A stretch of 64,000 bases of DNA from an uncultured Polaribacter sp. GTDB lineage: Bacteria; Bacteroidota; Bacteroidia; Flavobacteriales; Flavobacteriaceae. Below the pieces are notes generated by a model. The model was not told where the DNA came from, made no database searches, and saw only the letters and a list, made by a program, of their open reading frames with translations. Shown piece after piece: positions 17,275 to 27,320 of this stretch. The stretch spans positions 62,001-126,000 of the forward strand of contig NZ_CANNFH010000005.1 in NCBI RefSeq assembly GCF_947503875.1, read 5' to 3'. Position 1 is the first letter of the stretch. Each line of letters opens with the position of its first letter. The position numbers were made by a program, and so were the translations under genes.

Positions 17275-18402
17275 ATCGATTTTACAGAATACATACAATT
17301 AGTTTTTACAGATTACACCTTAAGAACAATTACTTTAGGTACTGCAGTATTGGGTGCCATTTGTGGTATGTTAGGTAGTTTTGCTGTGCTAAGAAAACAA
17401 AGTTTGTTAGGCGATGCTATTTCACACGCAGCTTTACCAGGAATTGCAATTGCGTTTTTAATTACAGGCACAAAAGAAACCAACGTTTTGTTAATTGGAG
17501 CTTTAATTAGTGGTTTATTAGGTGCATTTTGGATTCGTGGAATTACAAAAAGAACACACTTAAAATCAGACACAGCTTTAGGTTTAATTTTATCTATTTT
17601 CTTCGGATTTGGAATGTTGTTGCTTACCTATATTCAAAAACAACCCGATGCAAATCAATCTGGATTGGATAAATTTTTATTTGGTCAGGCAGGAACTTTA
17701 TTGGCAAGAGATGTTTGGTTTATGGCAATTGTAACAGCAATCTGTTTGGTAGTTTTATTGTTGTTTTGGAAAGAATTTAAAATTCTATTGTTTGATGCAG
17801 ATTATGCAAAAACACTAGGTTTTAATACAGGTTTAATAGATATTTTAATCACCTCTTTTATTGTAATTGCAATTGTTTTAGGCTTGCAAACTGTAGGTGT
17901 TGTATTAATGAGTGCCATGTTATTGGCGCCAGCAGCAGCAGCAAGACAATGGACAAACAGTTTGGGAGTTATGGTGATTTTAGCGGCGTTTTTTGGAGCT
18001 ATTGCAGGTGTAGTTGGCACAGGAATAAGTGCTAGTCAGAATAATTTATCTACAGGACCTGTAATTGTTTTGGTAGCAGCAGTTTTTGTAGGATTTTCCT
18101 TTATTTTTTCCCCTTCAAGAGGTTTGTTGTTTAAACAAATTCGGTTTATTCAGAATAGAAAAGATTTAGAACTGCATAAAACATTGGCTTTTATGTTTGA
18201 GATTGTAAAAGGTCATGAGAATATTTCACATCCACATGCTGTAAAAATATTGAATAATTTTCAAGGTTATACAAGAAAATCGTTAGGGAAATTAGAACAA
18301 AAAGAATACATAAATGTAGAAGGTGCAATGTGGTCTATGACTGCAAAAGGATATCATTTTGCAGCAAATTTATACAATCAACAAGCCAACGAAAATGAGT
18401 AG
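17275..18402 (+). CDS. Metal ABC transporter permease with C-terminal winged-helix-like tail (non-canonical start)
   Basis: This is an ABC-3 family permease, one of two in the operon. The first canonical start in frame is TTG at 17350, but it would remove about 25 residues that look native ('DFTEYIQLVFTDYTLRTITL', then 'TAVLGAICGMLGSFAV'). The upstream stop in frame is TAA at 17206, and no ATG, GTG or TTG lies between; ATC at 17275 falls exactly where a methionine is expected. I therefore annotate from ATC. About eight membrane spans are followed by a cytoplasmic tail of about 85 residues ('KDLELHKTLAFMFEIVKGHENISH' to 'MTAKGYHFAANLY') resembling an iron-dependent-repressor winged helix. The last 8 bases overlap the next gene. 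Confidence 0.85.
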   Translation: MDFTEYIQLVFTDYTLRTITLGTAVLGAICGMLGSFAVLRKQSLLGDAISHAALPGIAIAFLITGTKETNVLLIGALISGLLGAFWIRGITKRTHLKSDTALGLILSIFFGFGMLLLTYIQKQPDANQSGLDKFLFGQAGTLLARDVWFMAIVTAICLVVLLLFWKEFKILLFDADYAKTLGFNTGLIDILITSFIVIAIVLGLQTVGVVLMSAMLLAPAAAARQWTNSLGVMVILAAFFGAIAGVVGTGISASQNNLSTGPVIVLVAAVFVGFSFIFSPSRGLLFKQIRFIQNRKDLELHKTLAFMFEIVKGHENISHPHAVKILNNFQGYTRKSLGKLEQKEYINVEGAMWSMTAKGYHFAANLYNQQANENE

Positions 18403-19555
18403 TGCACAAATAGAAATACAGTTAATTGCAAGTATGGTGGCAATTGCTTGTGCAATTCCAGGTACATTTTTGGTGTTAAGAAAAATGGCACTAATAAGTG
18501 ATGCCATTAGTCATTCTATTTTGCCAGGTTTGGTGTTAGGTTTCTTTATTACGCACAATTTAAATTCGCCATTATTAATAATTATGGCAGCTATAACTGG
18601 TGTAATTACTGTTGTTTTGGTGGAGTTTATTCAGAAAACAAAATTGGTAAAAGAAGATACAGCTATTGGTTTGGTTTTTCCTGTTTTGTTTAGTATTGGT
18701 GTTATTTTAATTGCAAAAAATGCAAATGATGTGCATTTAGACATAGATGCTGTTTTATTGGGAGAATTGGCTTTTGCGCCTTTTGATCGCTTTTTAGTTG
18801 ATGGATTAGATTTAGGGCCAAAATCTTTATGGGTTATTGGCACAGTTTTATTGATAACCATTGGTTTGTTATTGGCTTTTTTTAAAGAATTAAAAATTAG
18901 CACTTTTGATGCTGGTTTGGCAACCACTTTAGGTTTTTCGCCAATAATTATTCATTATGGTTTAATGAGTGTTGCTTCTGTAACCATTGTAGGTTCTTTT
19001 GATGCTGTTGGCGCAATTTTAGTGGTAGCTTTAATGATAGCGCCAGCTGCAACTGCCTATTTATTAACAGACAATTTAAAAAAGATGTTGGTATTGTCAG
19101 TTTTATTTGGTGTTTTTTCTGCCATTGCTGGCTATTGGCTGGCACATGGTTTAGACGCTTCAATTTCTGGATCTATGACCACAGTTTTAGGAATTTTATT
19201 TTTATTAGTCTACTTATTCGCTCCAAAAAAAGGTTTAATTTCTGTTTTGTATCGTAATAAACAACAGCAAATAGAAGTCTCTTTATTAACGTTTTTATTG
19301 CATTTAAACAATCATCAAGAAATAAAAGAGCGTCATATAAATCATTTAAATGAGCATATTAATTGGCAACGCGTAAAATCGAAGTCTGTGGTAGATTTGG
19401 CTCTGAAAAATAATATGATTACCATAGAGAAAGACATTATTTCTTTAACTAAAAAAGGAAAAAACTTTACAGATAAAGCAATTGATTACATCATAACAAA
19501 TGATCATTCTAAAATAGAATCTATAAAAGATGATTTCTTTTTATTTAGAGGATAA
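18395..19555 (+). CDS. Metal ABC transporter permease, second subunit
   Basis: The start is ATG 18395, overlapping the previous stop by 8 bases (ATGAGTAG); an earlier TTG at 18359 lies inside the previous gene and is rejected. The 386-residue protein has about eight to nine membrane spans with the ABC-3 hallmarks 'PGTFLVLRKMALISDAISHSILPG' and 'DAVGAILVVALMIAPAATAYLLT'. A cytoplasmic tail of about 100 residues ('HLNNHQEIKERHINHLNEHINW' onward) again looks like a small winged-helix domain. With the first permease it forms the heterodimeric channel of a TroCD- or MntCD-like importer. Confidence 0.92.
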   Translation: MSSAQIEIQLIASMVAIACAIPGTFLVLRKMALISDAISHSILPGLVLGFFITHNLNSPLLIIMAAITGVITVVLVEFIQKTKLVKEDTAIGLVFPVLFSIGVILIAKNANDVHLDIDAVLLGELAFAPFDRFLVDGLDLGPKSLWVIGTVLLITIGLLLAFFKELKISTFDAGLATTLGFSPIIIHYGLMSVASVTIVGSFDAVGAILVVALMIAPAATAYLLTDNLKKMLVLSVLFGVFSAIAGYWLAHGLDASISGSMTTVLGILFLLVYLFAPKKGLISVLYRNKQQQIEVSLLTFLLHLNNHQEIKERHINHLNEHINWQRVKSKSVVDLALKNNMITIEKDIISLTKKGKNFTDKAIDYIITNDHSKIESIKDDFFLFRG

Positions 19556-19593
19556 TACTTACTATATTTTGTATTTTGCATAAAAAATAAATT

Positions 19594-22500
19594 GTGCAAA
19601 TACCTTCAAATTTTCAAGTCTATAATGCTTCTGCAGGAAGCGGAAAAACCTTCACTTTAGTAAAAAAGTACCTTACAGTATTATTAACTTCTGATGATAT
19701 TTTTATGTTTCAGAAAGTGTTGGCAATTACTTTTACCAACAAAGCTGCTGGTGAAATGAAAGAAAGAGTTTTAGAAAACTTAGAAGCTTTTTCTGAAGGT
19801 AAAACCAACGATTTATTGCCACACATTATTAAGGAAACCAATTTAGACTTTAGTAAAATTGAAGAGCGAAGTAAAAAGATTTTAGATGCGATTCTTCAAA
19901 ATTATTCGGCTTTTTCTATTACTACTATAGACAGTTTTACGCATAAAATTATAAAGAGTTTTGCTTACGATTTGGGTTTGTCGCTAAATTTTGAAGTAGA
20001 AATGGATGCAGTTTCCTTATTAAATGAAGCTGTAGATATTTTAATTTCTAAAATTGGTACAGATAAAAAGTTAACCAAATTACTTATAGATTATACTTTA
20101 GATAAAACCGATGATGACAAATCTTGGGACATTTCTAGAGACTTAAATGAATTTGCCAAAATTCTTTTAAATGAAGACGATACCAAACATTTTAGAAATT
20201 TAGCAGATAAGCAGTTAGATGATTTTACGAACTTAAAAAGTAAATTAAGTACACATCAAAAGGCGTTAAAAAAGAATTTGCAAGAAGTAGGGGCAAATGT
20301 TGGTGCTTTAATTGCTAATGAAGGCTTAGATCAAAAAGATTTTTTAAGAGGTACAATTCCTAAGTTTTTTAAGGAATTAAATGATGAAACTTTAGGTGGA
20401 AAATTTATTGGTAGAAGTGAAACTATAGATAAAGCTATTGAAAACAATCAATTTTATGCCAAATCTAAATCTGCAGAAATCGCAAATACTATTGATGGAT
20501 TAATGCCAAAAATAATTGTTCAATTTGAAGAAAGCAAAACAATTTATAGGCAAATTTTAATGAATAATTTAGCGCTCAAAAGCATTATTCCTTTAGCGGT
20601 TTTAAATAATATTAATAGCGAGCTTAACCATATAAAAGAAGACAATAATATTCGATTAAATGCAGAATTTAATCAACTAATTTCAGACAATATAAAAGAT
20701 CAACCAGCACCTTTTATATATGAAAGAATTGGGCAACGTTTTATGCATTATTTTATAGATGAAATGCAAGATACGTCTGAGTTGCAATGGCAAAATTTAA
20801 TTCCTCTTATAGACAATGCTTTAGCGCAAGAAAACAGTAATTTATTGTTGGTTGGCGATGGTAAACAGGCCATTTACAGATGGCGTGGAGGAAAAGCAGA
20901 ACAATTTATAGACTTAGGAATAACTGGAGATTTAGGTAAAAACCCTTTTCAAATTGATAAAAAAGTAGAAGAATTAGATACAAATTATAGAAGTTATTCA
21001 AAAATTATCAATTTTAATAATAATTTCTTTCAGCATACTGCTAATTTTCTTCAAAATGAAGCTTATAAAAATATTTATTTAGAAGGAAATAAACAAAAAG
21101 AGAACATTAAAAAGGGTGGTTATGTTTCTTTAGAATTTTTAGAGAAATTAGAAGATAAAGAAGAAAAAAAGCTAAAATACCCCACTAAAGTTTTAGAAAC
21201 CATTCAAAATTTAGAGCAAAATAATTTCAGTTTAGGCGAAATTTGTGTGCTTACAAGAACTAAAAAAGACGGAATTGCAATTGCAGATTTTTTATCTGAA
21301 AAAGAGGTGCCTATTGTTTCTTCAGAAACCTTATTATTAAATAATGATGTTAAAATTAAGTTCATCATTAATATGTTACAAATTTTGCAAAATATGAATG
21401 ATGAAGAAACAAGATTTGAAATTTTATATTTTTTACACGAGCACTTAAAAATCAAAGAACAGAAACATCAATTTATTCAAGCGCACATTAAATATGATAA
21501 CGTTTTATTATTTACCTGTTTAGAAAAGTACAATGTAAAGTTTGATCTTTCTTATTTTTTTCAGCTTCCTTTTTATGAAAAAGTAGAAACTATTATTAGA
21601 AGTTTTCAACTGATTGAAACTTCAGATGCCTATGTTCAGTTTTTCTTAGATGTTGTTTTAGAGCAGCAACGTAAAGAAACCAGCATTCAAGATTTTTTAG
21701 ATTTCTGGGATTTAAAAAAGGATAAATTGAGTATTGTTGCGCCAGAAAGTACAGATGCTGTGCAAATAATGACGATTCATAAATCTAAAGGTTTAGAGTT
21801 TCCTGTGGTTATTTTTCCTTGCGATGTAGATATTTACAGACAAATAAACCCTAAAGTTTGGTTAGATAGTTTGCCAGAAACCTACGAGTTTAAAGAGTTG
21901 TTAATCGATTTTAAAAAAGATTTGGGTTTTATAAACAGCAGAGGTTTAGAAATTTACAATCAACAAAGACAAGCGTTAGAGTTAGATAATTTTAACTTGC
22001 TTTATGTAGCCTTAACAAGAGCTGTAGAACAGTTACACATTATAACAGATTACAAAATATCTGCAAAAGGAGAAGAAAATATTAATTTTTATGCGGGTAT
22101 TTTTATCAATTTTTTAAAACAACAACATCTATGGAATACAGATAAATTACACTATAATTTTGGGGATTCAGAAAGAGCAAGTAAAAAAGAAATCAACGCT
22201 AGTTGTACAGAAGAACATCAAAAATTTATAGCCACACCTTGGCAAGAACATAATATTGTCTTGTTGGCAAGTTCTTCTAAGCTATGGAATACAGAACAAG
22301 GTAAAGCAATAGACTTTGGTAATTTGTTACATGAGATTTTTGCAAAAATTAGAGTAGCTAAAGACGCAGCCTTTGTAGTTACTAATTTCTATAATCAAGG
22401 TTTTATAGAAAAGGAAGATTTAGAGTTTATAAAAAGAATTGTTTTAGCTGTTGTAAATCATCCACAATTGAAAAAATATTACACAGAAGAAGTGCTTACA

Positions 22501-22731
22501 TATAATGAGCGTGAAATTGTGGACGTAGATAACCAAATTATAATTCCAGATCGTTTAGTTTTTAATCAGGACAAAGAACTAACTATTATAGATTACAAAA
22601 CAGGTGCATCCTCAAAGGAGCATCATCAACAATTATTAAAGTACGAAAAGGTTTTAAATACTATGGGCTTTGTAGTAAAAGAAAAATTACTCTTGTATCT
22701 TGGAAAAGAACTAGAGATTGTTGAGGTTTAA
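19594..22731 (+). CDS. UvrD/AddA-like helicase-nuclease
   Basis: The 1045-residue protein is a superfamily 1A helicase with Walker A 'ASAGSGKT' (12-19) at its very N-terminus, 'VLAITFTNKAAGEMKERV', Walker B 'YFIDEMQDTSELQW', 'VGDGKQAIYRWRGG' and 'IMTIHKSKGLEFPVVIFP'. The C-terminus carries a PD-(D/E)xK nuclease: D986 in 'IIPDRL', then D1000 and K1002 in 'IIDYKTG'. This is the AddA/RecB design used to process double-strand breaks before RecA loading. The start is GTG at 19594. No AddB-like partner is in the window. It begins 38 bases after the metal permease and is probably a separate function. Confidence 0.92.
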   Translation: MQIPSNFQVYNASAGSGKTFTLVKKYLTVLLTSDDIFMFQKVLAITFTNKAAGEMKERVLENLEAFSEGKTNDLLPHIIKETNLDFSKIEERSKKILDAILQNYSAFSITTIDSFTHKIIKSFAYDLGLSLNFEVEMDAVSLLNEAVDILISKIGTDKKLTKLLIDYTLDKTDDDKSWDISRDLNEFAKILLNEDDTKHFRNLADKQLDDFTNLKSKLSTHQKALKKNLQEVGANVGALIANEGLDQKDFLRGTIPKFFKELNDETLGGKFIGRSETIDKAIENNQFYAKSKSAEIANTIDGLMPKIIVQFEESKTIYRQILMNNLALKSIIPLAVLNNINSELNHIKEDNNIRLNAEFNQLISDNIKDQPAPFIYERIGQRFMHYFIDEMQDTSELQWQNLIPLIDNALAQENSNLLLVGDGKQAIYRWRGGKAEQFIDLGITGDLGKNPFQIDKKVEELDTNYRSYSKIINFNNNFFQHTANFLQNEAYKNIYLEGNKQKENIKKGGYVSLEFLEKLEDKEEKKLKYPTKVLETIQNLEQNNFSLGEICVLTRTKKDGIAIADFLSEKEVPIVSSETLLLNNDVKIKFIINMLQILQNMNDEETRFEILYFLHEHLKIKEQKHQFIQAHIKYDNVLLFTCLEKYNVKFDLSYFFQLPFYEKVETIIRSFQLIETSDAYVQFFLDVVLEQQRKETSIQDFLDFWDLKKDKLSIVAPESTDAVQIMTIHKSKGLEFPVVIFPCDVDIYRQINPKVWLDSLPETYEFKELLIDFKKDLGFINSRGLEIYNQQRQALELDNFNLLYVALTRAVEQLHIITDYKISAKGEENINFYAGIFINFLKQQHLWNTDKLHYNFGDSERASKKEINASCTEEHQKFIATPWQEHNIVLLASSSKLWNTEQGKAIDFGNLLHEIFAKIRVAKDAAFVVTNFYNQGFIEKEDLEFIKRIVLAVVNHPQLKKYYTEEVLTYNEREIVDVDNQIIIPDRLVFNQDKELTIIDYKTGASSKEHHQQLLKYEKVLNTMGFVVKEKLLLYLGKELEIVEV

Positions 22732-22882
22732 CTAGCAATACAAAATTTTCAAAAAATATTATTGTAGTTTCTAATTACTTAAAAAAAGTTAAAAACTCTC
22801 ACCATTTAAAGAAAAATTGTTAAAAAGTAATACTATTTTTCTATTTTAAAAGATAGAAATCTAATTTAGAGTTGCTAAAAAC

Positions 22883-22913
22883 TTGTGATTATTTTGAACT
22901 TTTTGTAGATTTG
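22883..22913 (+). promoter_or_regulatory. Promoter of the OmpA-family gene
   Basis: TTG at 22883-22885, a 20-base spacer and TAGATTTG at 22906-22913 give a near-ideal Bacteroidota promoter (TTG-N19/20-TAnnTTTG). The resulting leader would be about 65 bases. The rest of the 250-base spacer before it (22732-22880) holds nothing I can identify. Confidence 0.65.
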
Positions 22914-22984
22914 TCTTTGAAGATAAGTTAGAACAACTTACTTTTGCGCTTAAAATAACAAACTTTTAATTTAAAAATTTGATA

Positions 22985-24343
22985 ATGAAACACTTAAAAT
23001 TGGCTGTGATAGCTCTGTTTATGTTTGCTACAATGGGAAGCATAAATGCACAAGATGAGAACAATCCATGGGCTATTGGCTTTGGACTTAACAATGTAGA
23101 TATTTATGGAAGTTCTGATTTTGGAACTCAAGTAGAAGATTTACTTGGTAATAGAGACTGGAATGTTTTACCTTCTATTTCTAGAATTACTGGAGAAAAG
23201 TATTTAGATAAAGGTTTTTCTTTACAGCTTGCAGGTTCTTTAAATAAGATTGAAACACTTATCGAGGAAAATGATTCTGATTTATTATATTGGGCTGTTG
23301 ATGCGATCGTGAAGTATGATTTAAATACTTTGGTTGGAGAAACAGGTTGGTTTGATCCTTATGTATACTTAGGTGGTGGTTACACTGCTATAGATTCTGA
23401 TGGAGAAGCAATGTTAAACGGTGGTGTTGGTTTTAATGCTTGGTTTAATGATAATTTAGGATTAAACTTTCAAACAGGAACTAAATATGGTTTTGCTGAT
23501 AATATTAGAACACACTATCAAACAACTTTAGGTCTAGTTATTAGATTTGGAGGAAAAGATACAGATGGTGATGGAGTATATGATAAAGATGATGCATGTC
23601 CAGAAGTTGCTGGTTTAAAAGAATTCAACGGATGTCCAGATGCTGATGGTGATGGGATTAAAGATTCTGATGATGCTTGTCCAAATGTTGCTGGTTTAGC
23701 AGCAATGAATGGTTGTCCAGATTCTGATGGTGATGGAGTTGCTGATAAAGATGATATGTGTCCAAATGCTAAAGGAACAAAAGCTAATAAAGGTTGTCCA
23801 GATGCTGATGGAGATGGAGTAGTTGATAAAAACGATAAATGTCCTAATGTAGCAGGTCCTTCTTCTAATGGTGGTTGTCCTTTTAAAGATTCTGATAACG
23901 ATGGTGTATTAGATAAAGATGATAAGTGTCCTACTGTAGCTGGTGTTGCTTCAAACAACGGATGTCCAGCAGCAGTTATTACTAAAGAAGCAGAAAACTC
24001 TTTAGGAGAATTCGCTAAAGCGATTTTATTTAATATAGGTAAATCTTCTTTCAAGCCAGGAGTTACTAATAAACTAAATGAAATTGTTAAAGTAATGAAA
24101 AATTACCCTAACGCTAATTTTGTAATTGAAGGTCATACAGACAGTACAGGTTCTGCTAGTACTAACTCTAGAATTTCTGATAGAAGAGCGAAAGCAGTAA
24201 GAGATTATTTAGTAAGTAACGGTATTTCTGTCTCAAGATTATCTGCAGTAGGTTATGGTGAAGATCAGCCAATTGCTTCTAATAAAACAAGAGCAGGAAG
24301 AGCACAAAACAGAAGAGTTGTTGTTAAAGTATCAAACAAATAA
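22985..24343 (+). CDS. OmpA-family outer-membrane protein with thrombospondin type 3 repeats
   Basis: I start at ATG 22985 rather than TTG 22979, as it begins a good signal peptide ('MKHLKLAVIALFMFATMGS', cleaved near INAQ). An eight-stranded-barrel-like region spans about 25-190. Five calcium-binding type 3 repeats follow ('DTDGDGVYDKDDACP' and its variants with paired cysteines, about 192-325). A C-terminal OmpA domain (about 335-452) contains 'IEGHTDSTGSASTNSRISDRRAKAVRDYL', which binds peptidoglycan. It is a major structural porin-like protein tethering the outer membrane to the wall. It is monocistronic: its own promoter stands upstream and a strong terminator follows. Confidence 0.95.
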   Translation: MKHLKLAVIALFMFATMGSINAQDENNPWAIGFGLNNVDIYGSSDFGTQVEDLLGNRDWNVLPSISRITGEKYLDKGFSLQLAGSLNKIETLIEENDSDLLYWAVDAIVKYDLNTLVGETGWFDPYVYLGGGYTAIDSDGEAMLNGGVGFNAWFNDNLGLNFQTGTKYGFADNIRTHYQTTLGLVIRFGGKDTDGDGVYDKDDACPEVAGLKEFNGCPDADGDGIKDSDDACPNVAGLAAMNGCPDSDGDGVADKDDMCPNAKGTKANKGCPDADGDGVVDKNDKCPNVAGPSSNGGCPFKDSDNDGVLDKDDKCPTVAGVASNNGCPAAVITKEAENSLGEFAKAILFNIGKSSFKPGVTNKLNEIVKVMKNYPNANFVIEGHTDSTGSASTNSRISDRRAKAVRDYLVSNGISVSRLSAVGYGEDQPIASNKTRAGRAQNRRVVVKVSNK

Positions 24344-24366
24344 TAGTACTCTTTAATTTATATTTT

Positions 24367-24397
24367 AAAACCTCATCTTTTAGATGAGGTTTTTTTA
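24367..24397 (+). terminator. Terminator after the OmpA-family gene
   Basis: Perfect arms AAAACCTCATCT and AGATGAGGTTTT pair around a TTT loop and run into a T tract. It is a classical rho-independent terminator 24 bases after the stop codon. Confidence 0.92.
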
Positions 24398-24453
24398 TGC
24401 AATATTGTTTCGTTTTAGGGTCAAAATATTTTTTTAGTTACAATCAAAACATT

Positions 24454-24461
24454 TACCTTTG
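24454..24461 (+). promoter_or_regulatory. -7 element (TACCTTTG) for atpDC
   Basis: TACCTTTG fits the TAnnTTTG consensus 58 bases before atpD; the -33 motif is poor. A small hairpin (TGAGAT with ATCTCA) follows in the leader at about 24473-24489. Confidence 0.4.
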
Positions 24462-24512
24462 CCTCCTTAAAATGAGATGTTAAATCTCAAAACAATTAAC
24501 AAATTTAATTAG

Positions 24513-26027
<1,515 letters not shown>

Positions 26028-26031
26028 ACAA

Positions 26032-26094
26032 GTTTTGAGTTATGAGTTTTGAGTTATGAGTGAATAACTAAAGACTAAAAACTAAAGACTAAAA
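26032..26094. repeat. Heptamer-based tandem repeats between atpD and atpC
   Basis: Two adjacent arrays are visible. At 26032-26059 the 14-mer GTTTTGAGTTATGA occurs twice, which is four heptamers (GTTTTGA, GTTATGA alternating). At 26067-26094 the 14-mer ACTAAAGACTAAAA occurs twice, again four heptamers, followed by a variant ACCAAAA. Each heptamer is a variation on one C-A-rich theme related to the CCATAAA array at 17133-17251. They lie inside an operon, between two genes that must be co-expressed. Confidence 0.9.
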
Positions 26095-26105
26095 ACCAAA
26101 AAAAT

Positions 26106-26384
26106 ATGTTTTTAGAAATTGTAACACCAGAGGCTATCTTATTTTCATCAGAAGTAGATTCTTTTTCTGCTCCTGGTACAGATGGTGAGTTTCAAATATT
26201 AGACAATCACGCACCAATTGTGGCAAACTTAATGCAAGGTAATATTGCAATAAAGGCGTTAAATCCTAATATTACAGAAAAGTTTAAAGAGAAGTTTACA
26301 AGTGAAGGAGATAAGTTAATTTTAAAGATTAACTCTGGTACTTTAGAACTAAACGATAACAAAGCAATTATTTTAGCAGATTAA
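26106..26384 (+). CDS. atpC: F1Fo ATP synthase subunit epsilon (short form)
   Basis: This 92-residue protein contains only the N-terminal beta-sandwich of epsilon ('LEIVTPEAILFSSEVDSFSAPGTDGEFQILDNHAPIV' region). It lacks the C-terminal two-helix domain that inhibits ATP hydrolysis in many bacteria. Short epsilon subunits of this type are normal in Bacteroidota, so this is probably not a truncation. It acts in the central stalk with gamma. A strong terminator follows at 26405-26440. Confidence 0.94.
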   Translation: MFLEIVTPEAILFSSEVDSFSAPGTDGEFQILDNHAPIVANLMQGNIAIKALNPNITEKFKEKFTSEGDKLILKINSGTLELNDNKAIILAD

Positions 26385-26404
26385 TTTGTTAAAATACTTA
26401 AATA

Positions 26405-26440
26405 AAAAAACCTCAAAACAATTTTGTTTTGAGGTTTTTT
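26405..26440 (+). terminator. Terminator after atpC
   Basis: Sixteen-base perfect arms (26405-26420 and 26425-26440) contain ACCTCAAAACA and its complement around a four-base loop, ending in six T residues. It lies 20 bases after the atpC stop. Confidence 0.93.
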
Positions 26441-26465
26441 AGTTGTTATTAAAAATGATTTGCAA

Positions 26466-26563
26466 TTTCCCCTAATAACTTTTTCTTAATTAATTCATGC
26501 CTCAAAAATCACAATTTTATTTGTTTTAAGATCAAGTATAAAGCTCCTAATGTTTAGGGGAAA
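26466..26563 (+). promoter_or_regulatory. Leader with competing inverted repeats before the lipoprotein/two-component operon
   Basis: The 260-base spacer after the atpC terminator holds no gene. TTTCCCCTAA at 26466-26475 is the exact complement of TTAGGGGAAA at 26554-26563. TTAGG (26554-26558) can also pair with the nearby CCTAA (26546-26550) around TGT. The two pairings exclude each other. They could be an operator pair for the LuxR-type regulator encoded downstream, or a structured leader; neither is shown. Confidence 0.4.
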
Positions 26564-26704
26564 AACACCCTTTTTTTTTACGAAATAATCATGTTTAAAT
26601 ATATAATCAACTTATTTTCAATTAGTTGTGATATTGTGTAAAGATGAAATATTGAAGTTCTAATTTAAATTGTATTTTTAAAGAATTAACTAAAACCTTA
26701 TTTT

Positions 26705-27319
26705 ATGAAACTTATTTTAAAATTTACCGTTTTTTTATTTGTATTATTTTTAGCAATTGGTTGTACTCCTGAGTGTGCTCATAAAGAGCATTTAGTAAAT
26801 GATTCACGACCAGAAAATGCAATTACATATAAAGAAATGGCAGGTATGTTCCATCAATATGATGTTGGGCAGAAAAAGGTATTAGATAAGTATAGAAAAG
26901 AATTTACAAGAAACAAACAAGATACTATTGAAAGTATTTCTCATTTTTATGAAATTGCGCAACTAAAACAATACATTGCTTATTTAGAGAGATTGTCTAA
27001 AGAAAAAGATATTGAATTAACAGGCGTTAGAATTTTTTCTGCGGCATATCCTAGAGACCACAGTACTATAGCTAAAAGAGGAAGACAAACTTTAATTTTT
27101 ATGCCAACTGCTAAAATTGGAAATAAAAATAGTGTAGCTTTTGAACCCTTATATTCTGAAAAAGGAACACCAATTAAGTTTACAGAATTTTTAAATAAAT
27201 TTAGCAGTAATGCAACTAAACGAATACAAAGAGCTTCCTTTTTACCATTTCAAATATTAGATGGTGAGGATCTAGAAAGTTCTGGGACAAATAGATTAGA
27301 ACACACACCACCTTATTAA
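26705..27319 (+). CDS. Lipoprotein of unknown function
   Basis: The 204-residue protein has a lipoprotein signal with the acylated cysteine at residue 20 ('LAIGCTPEC'). I do not recognise a family. The mature part is mixed alpha/beta with 'KEMAGMFHQYDVGQKKVLDKYRKEF', 'QLKQYIAYLERLSKEKDIELTGVRIFSAAYP' and 'RQTLIFMPTAKI'. Its stop lies 1 base before the next gene, a membrane protein followed by a histidine kinase and response regulator. It may be part of a sensing module at the envelope, but that rests on context only. Confidence 0.75.
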   Translation: MKLILKFTVFLFVLFLAIGCTPECAHKEHLVNDSRPENAITYKEMAGMFHQYDVGQKKVLDKYRKEFTRNKQDTIESISHFYEIAQLKQYIAYLERLSKEKDIELTGVRIFSAAYPRDHSTIAKRGRQTLIFMPTAKIGNKNSVAFEPLYSEKGTPIKFTEFLNKFSSNATKRIQRASFLPFQILDGEDLESSGTNRLEHTPPY

Positions 27320-27320
27320 A

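Noticed and set aside
17092..17298. Minus-strand 68-codon frame made of a repeated FMVYGLW-like heptapeptide
   Set aside because: It is only the complement of the CCATAAA/CCACAAA tandem repeat; a 7-base repeat free of stops on that strand gives such a frame automatically, and there is no supporting start context.
18359..18394. Upstream TTG start for the second metal permease
   Set aside because: It lies inside the preceding gene and adds 12 residues without membrane or family character; ATG 18395 gives the usual 8-base overlap.
23518..24054. 178-codon open frame on the minus strand inside the OmpA-family gene
   Set aside because: It mirrors the calcium-binding repeats of the forward gene (repeated Ser/Pro pattern) and has no independent features.
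26032..26094. Small coding frame between atpD and atpC
   Set aside because: The spacer is occupied by heptamer repeats and has no open frame with a plausible start.
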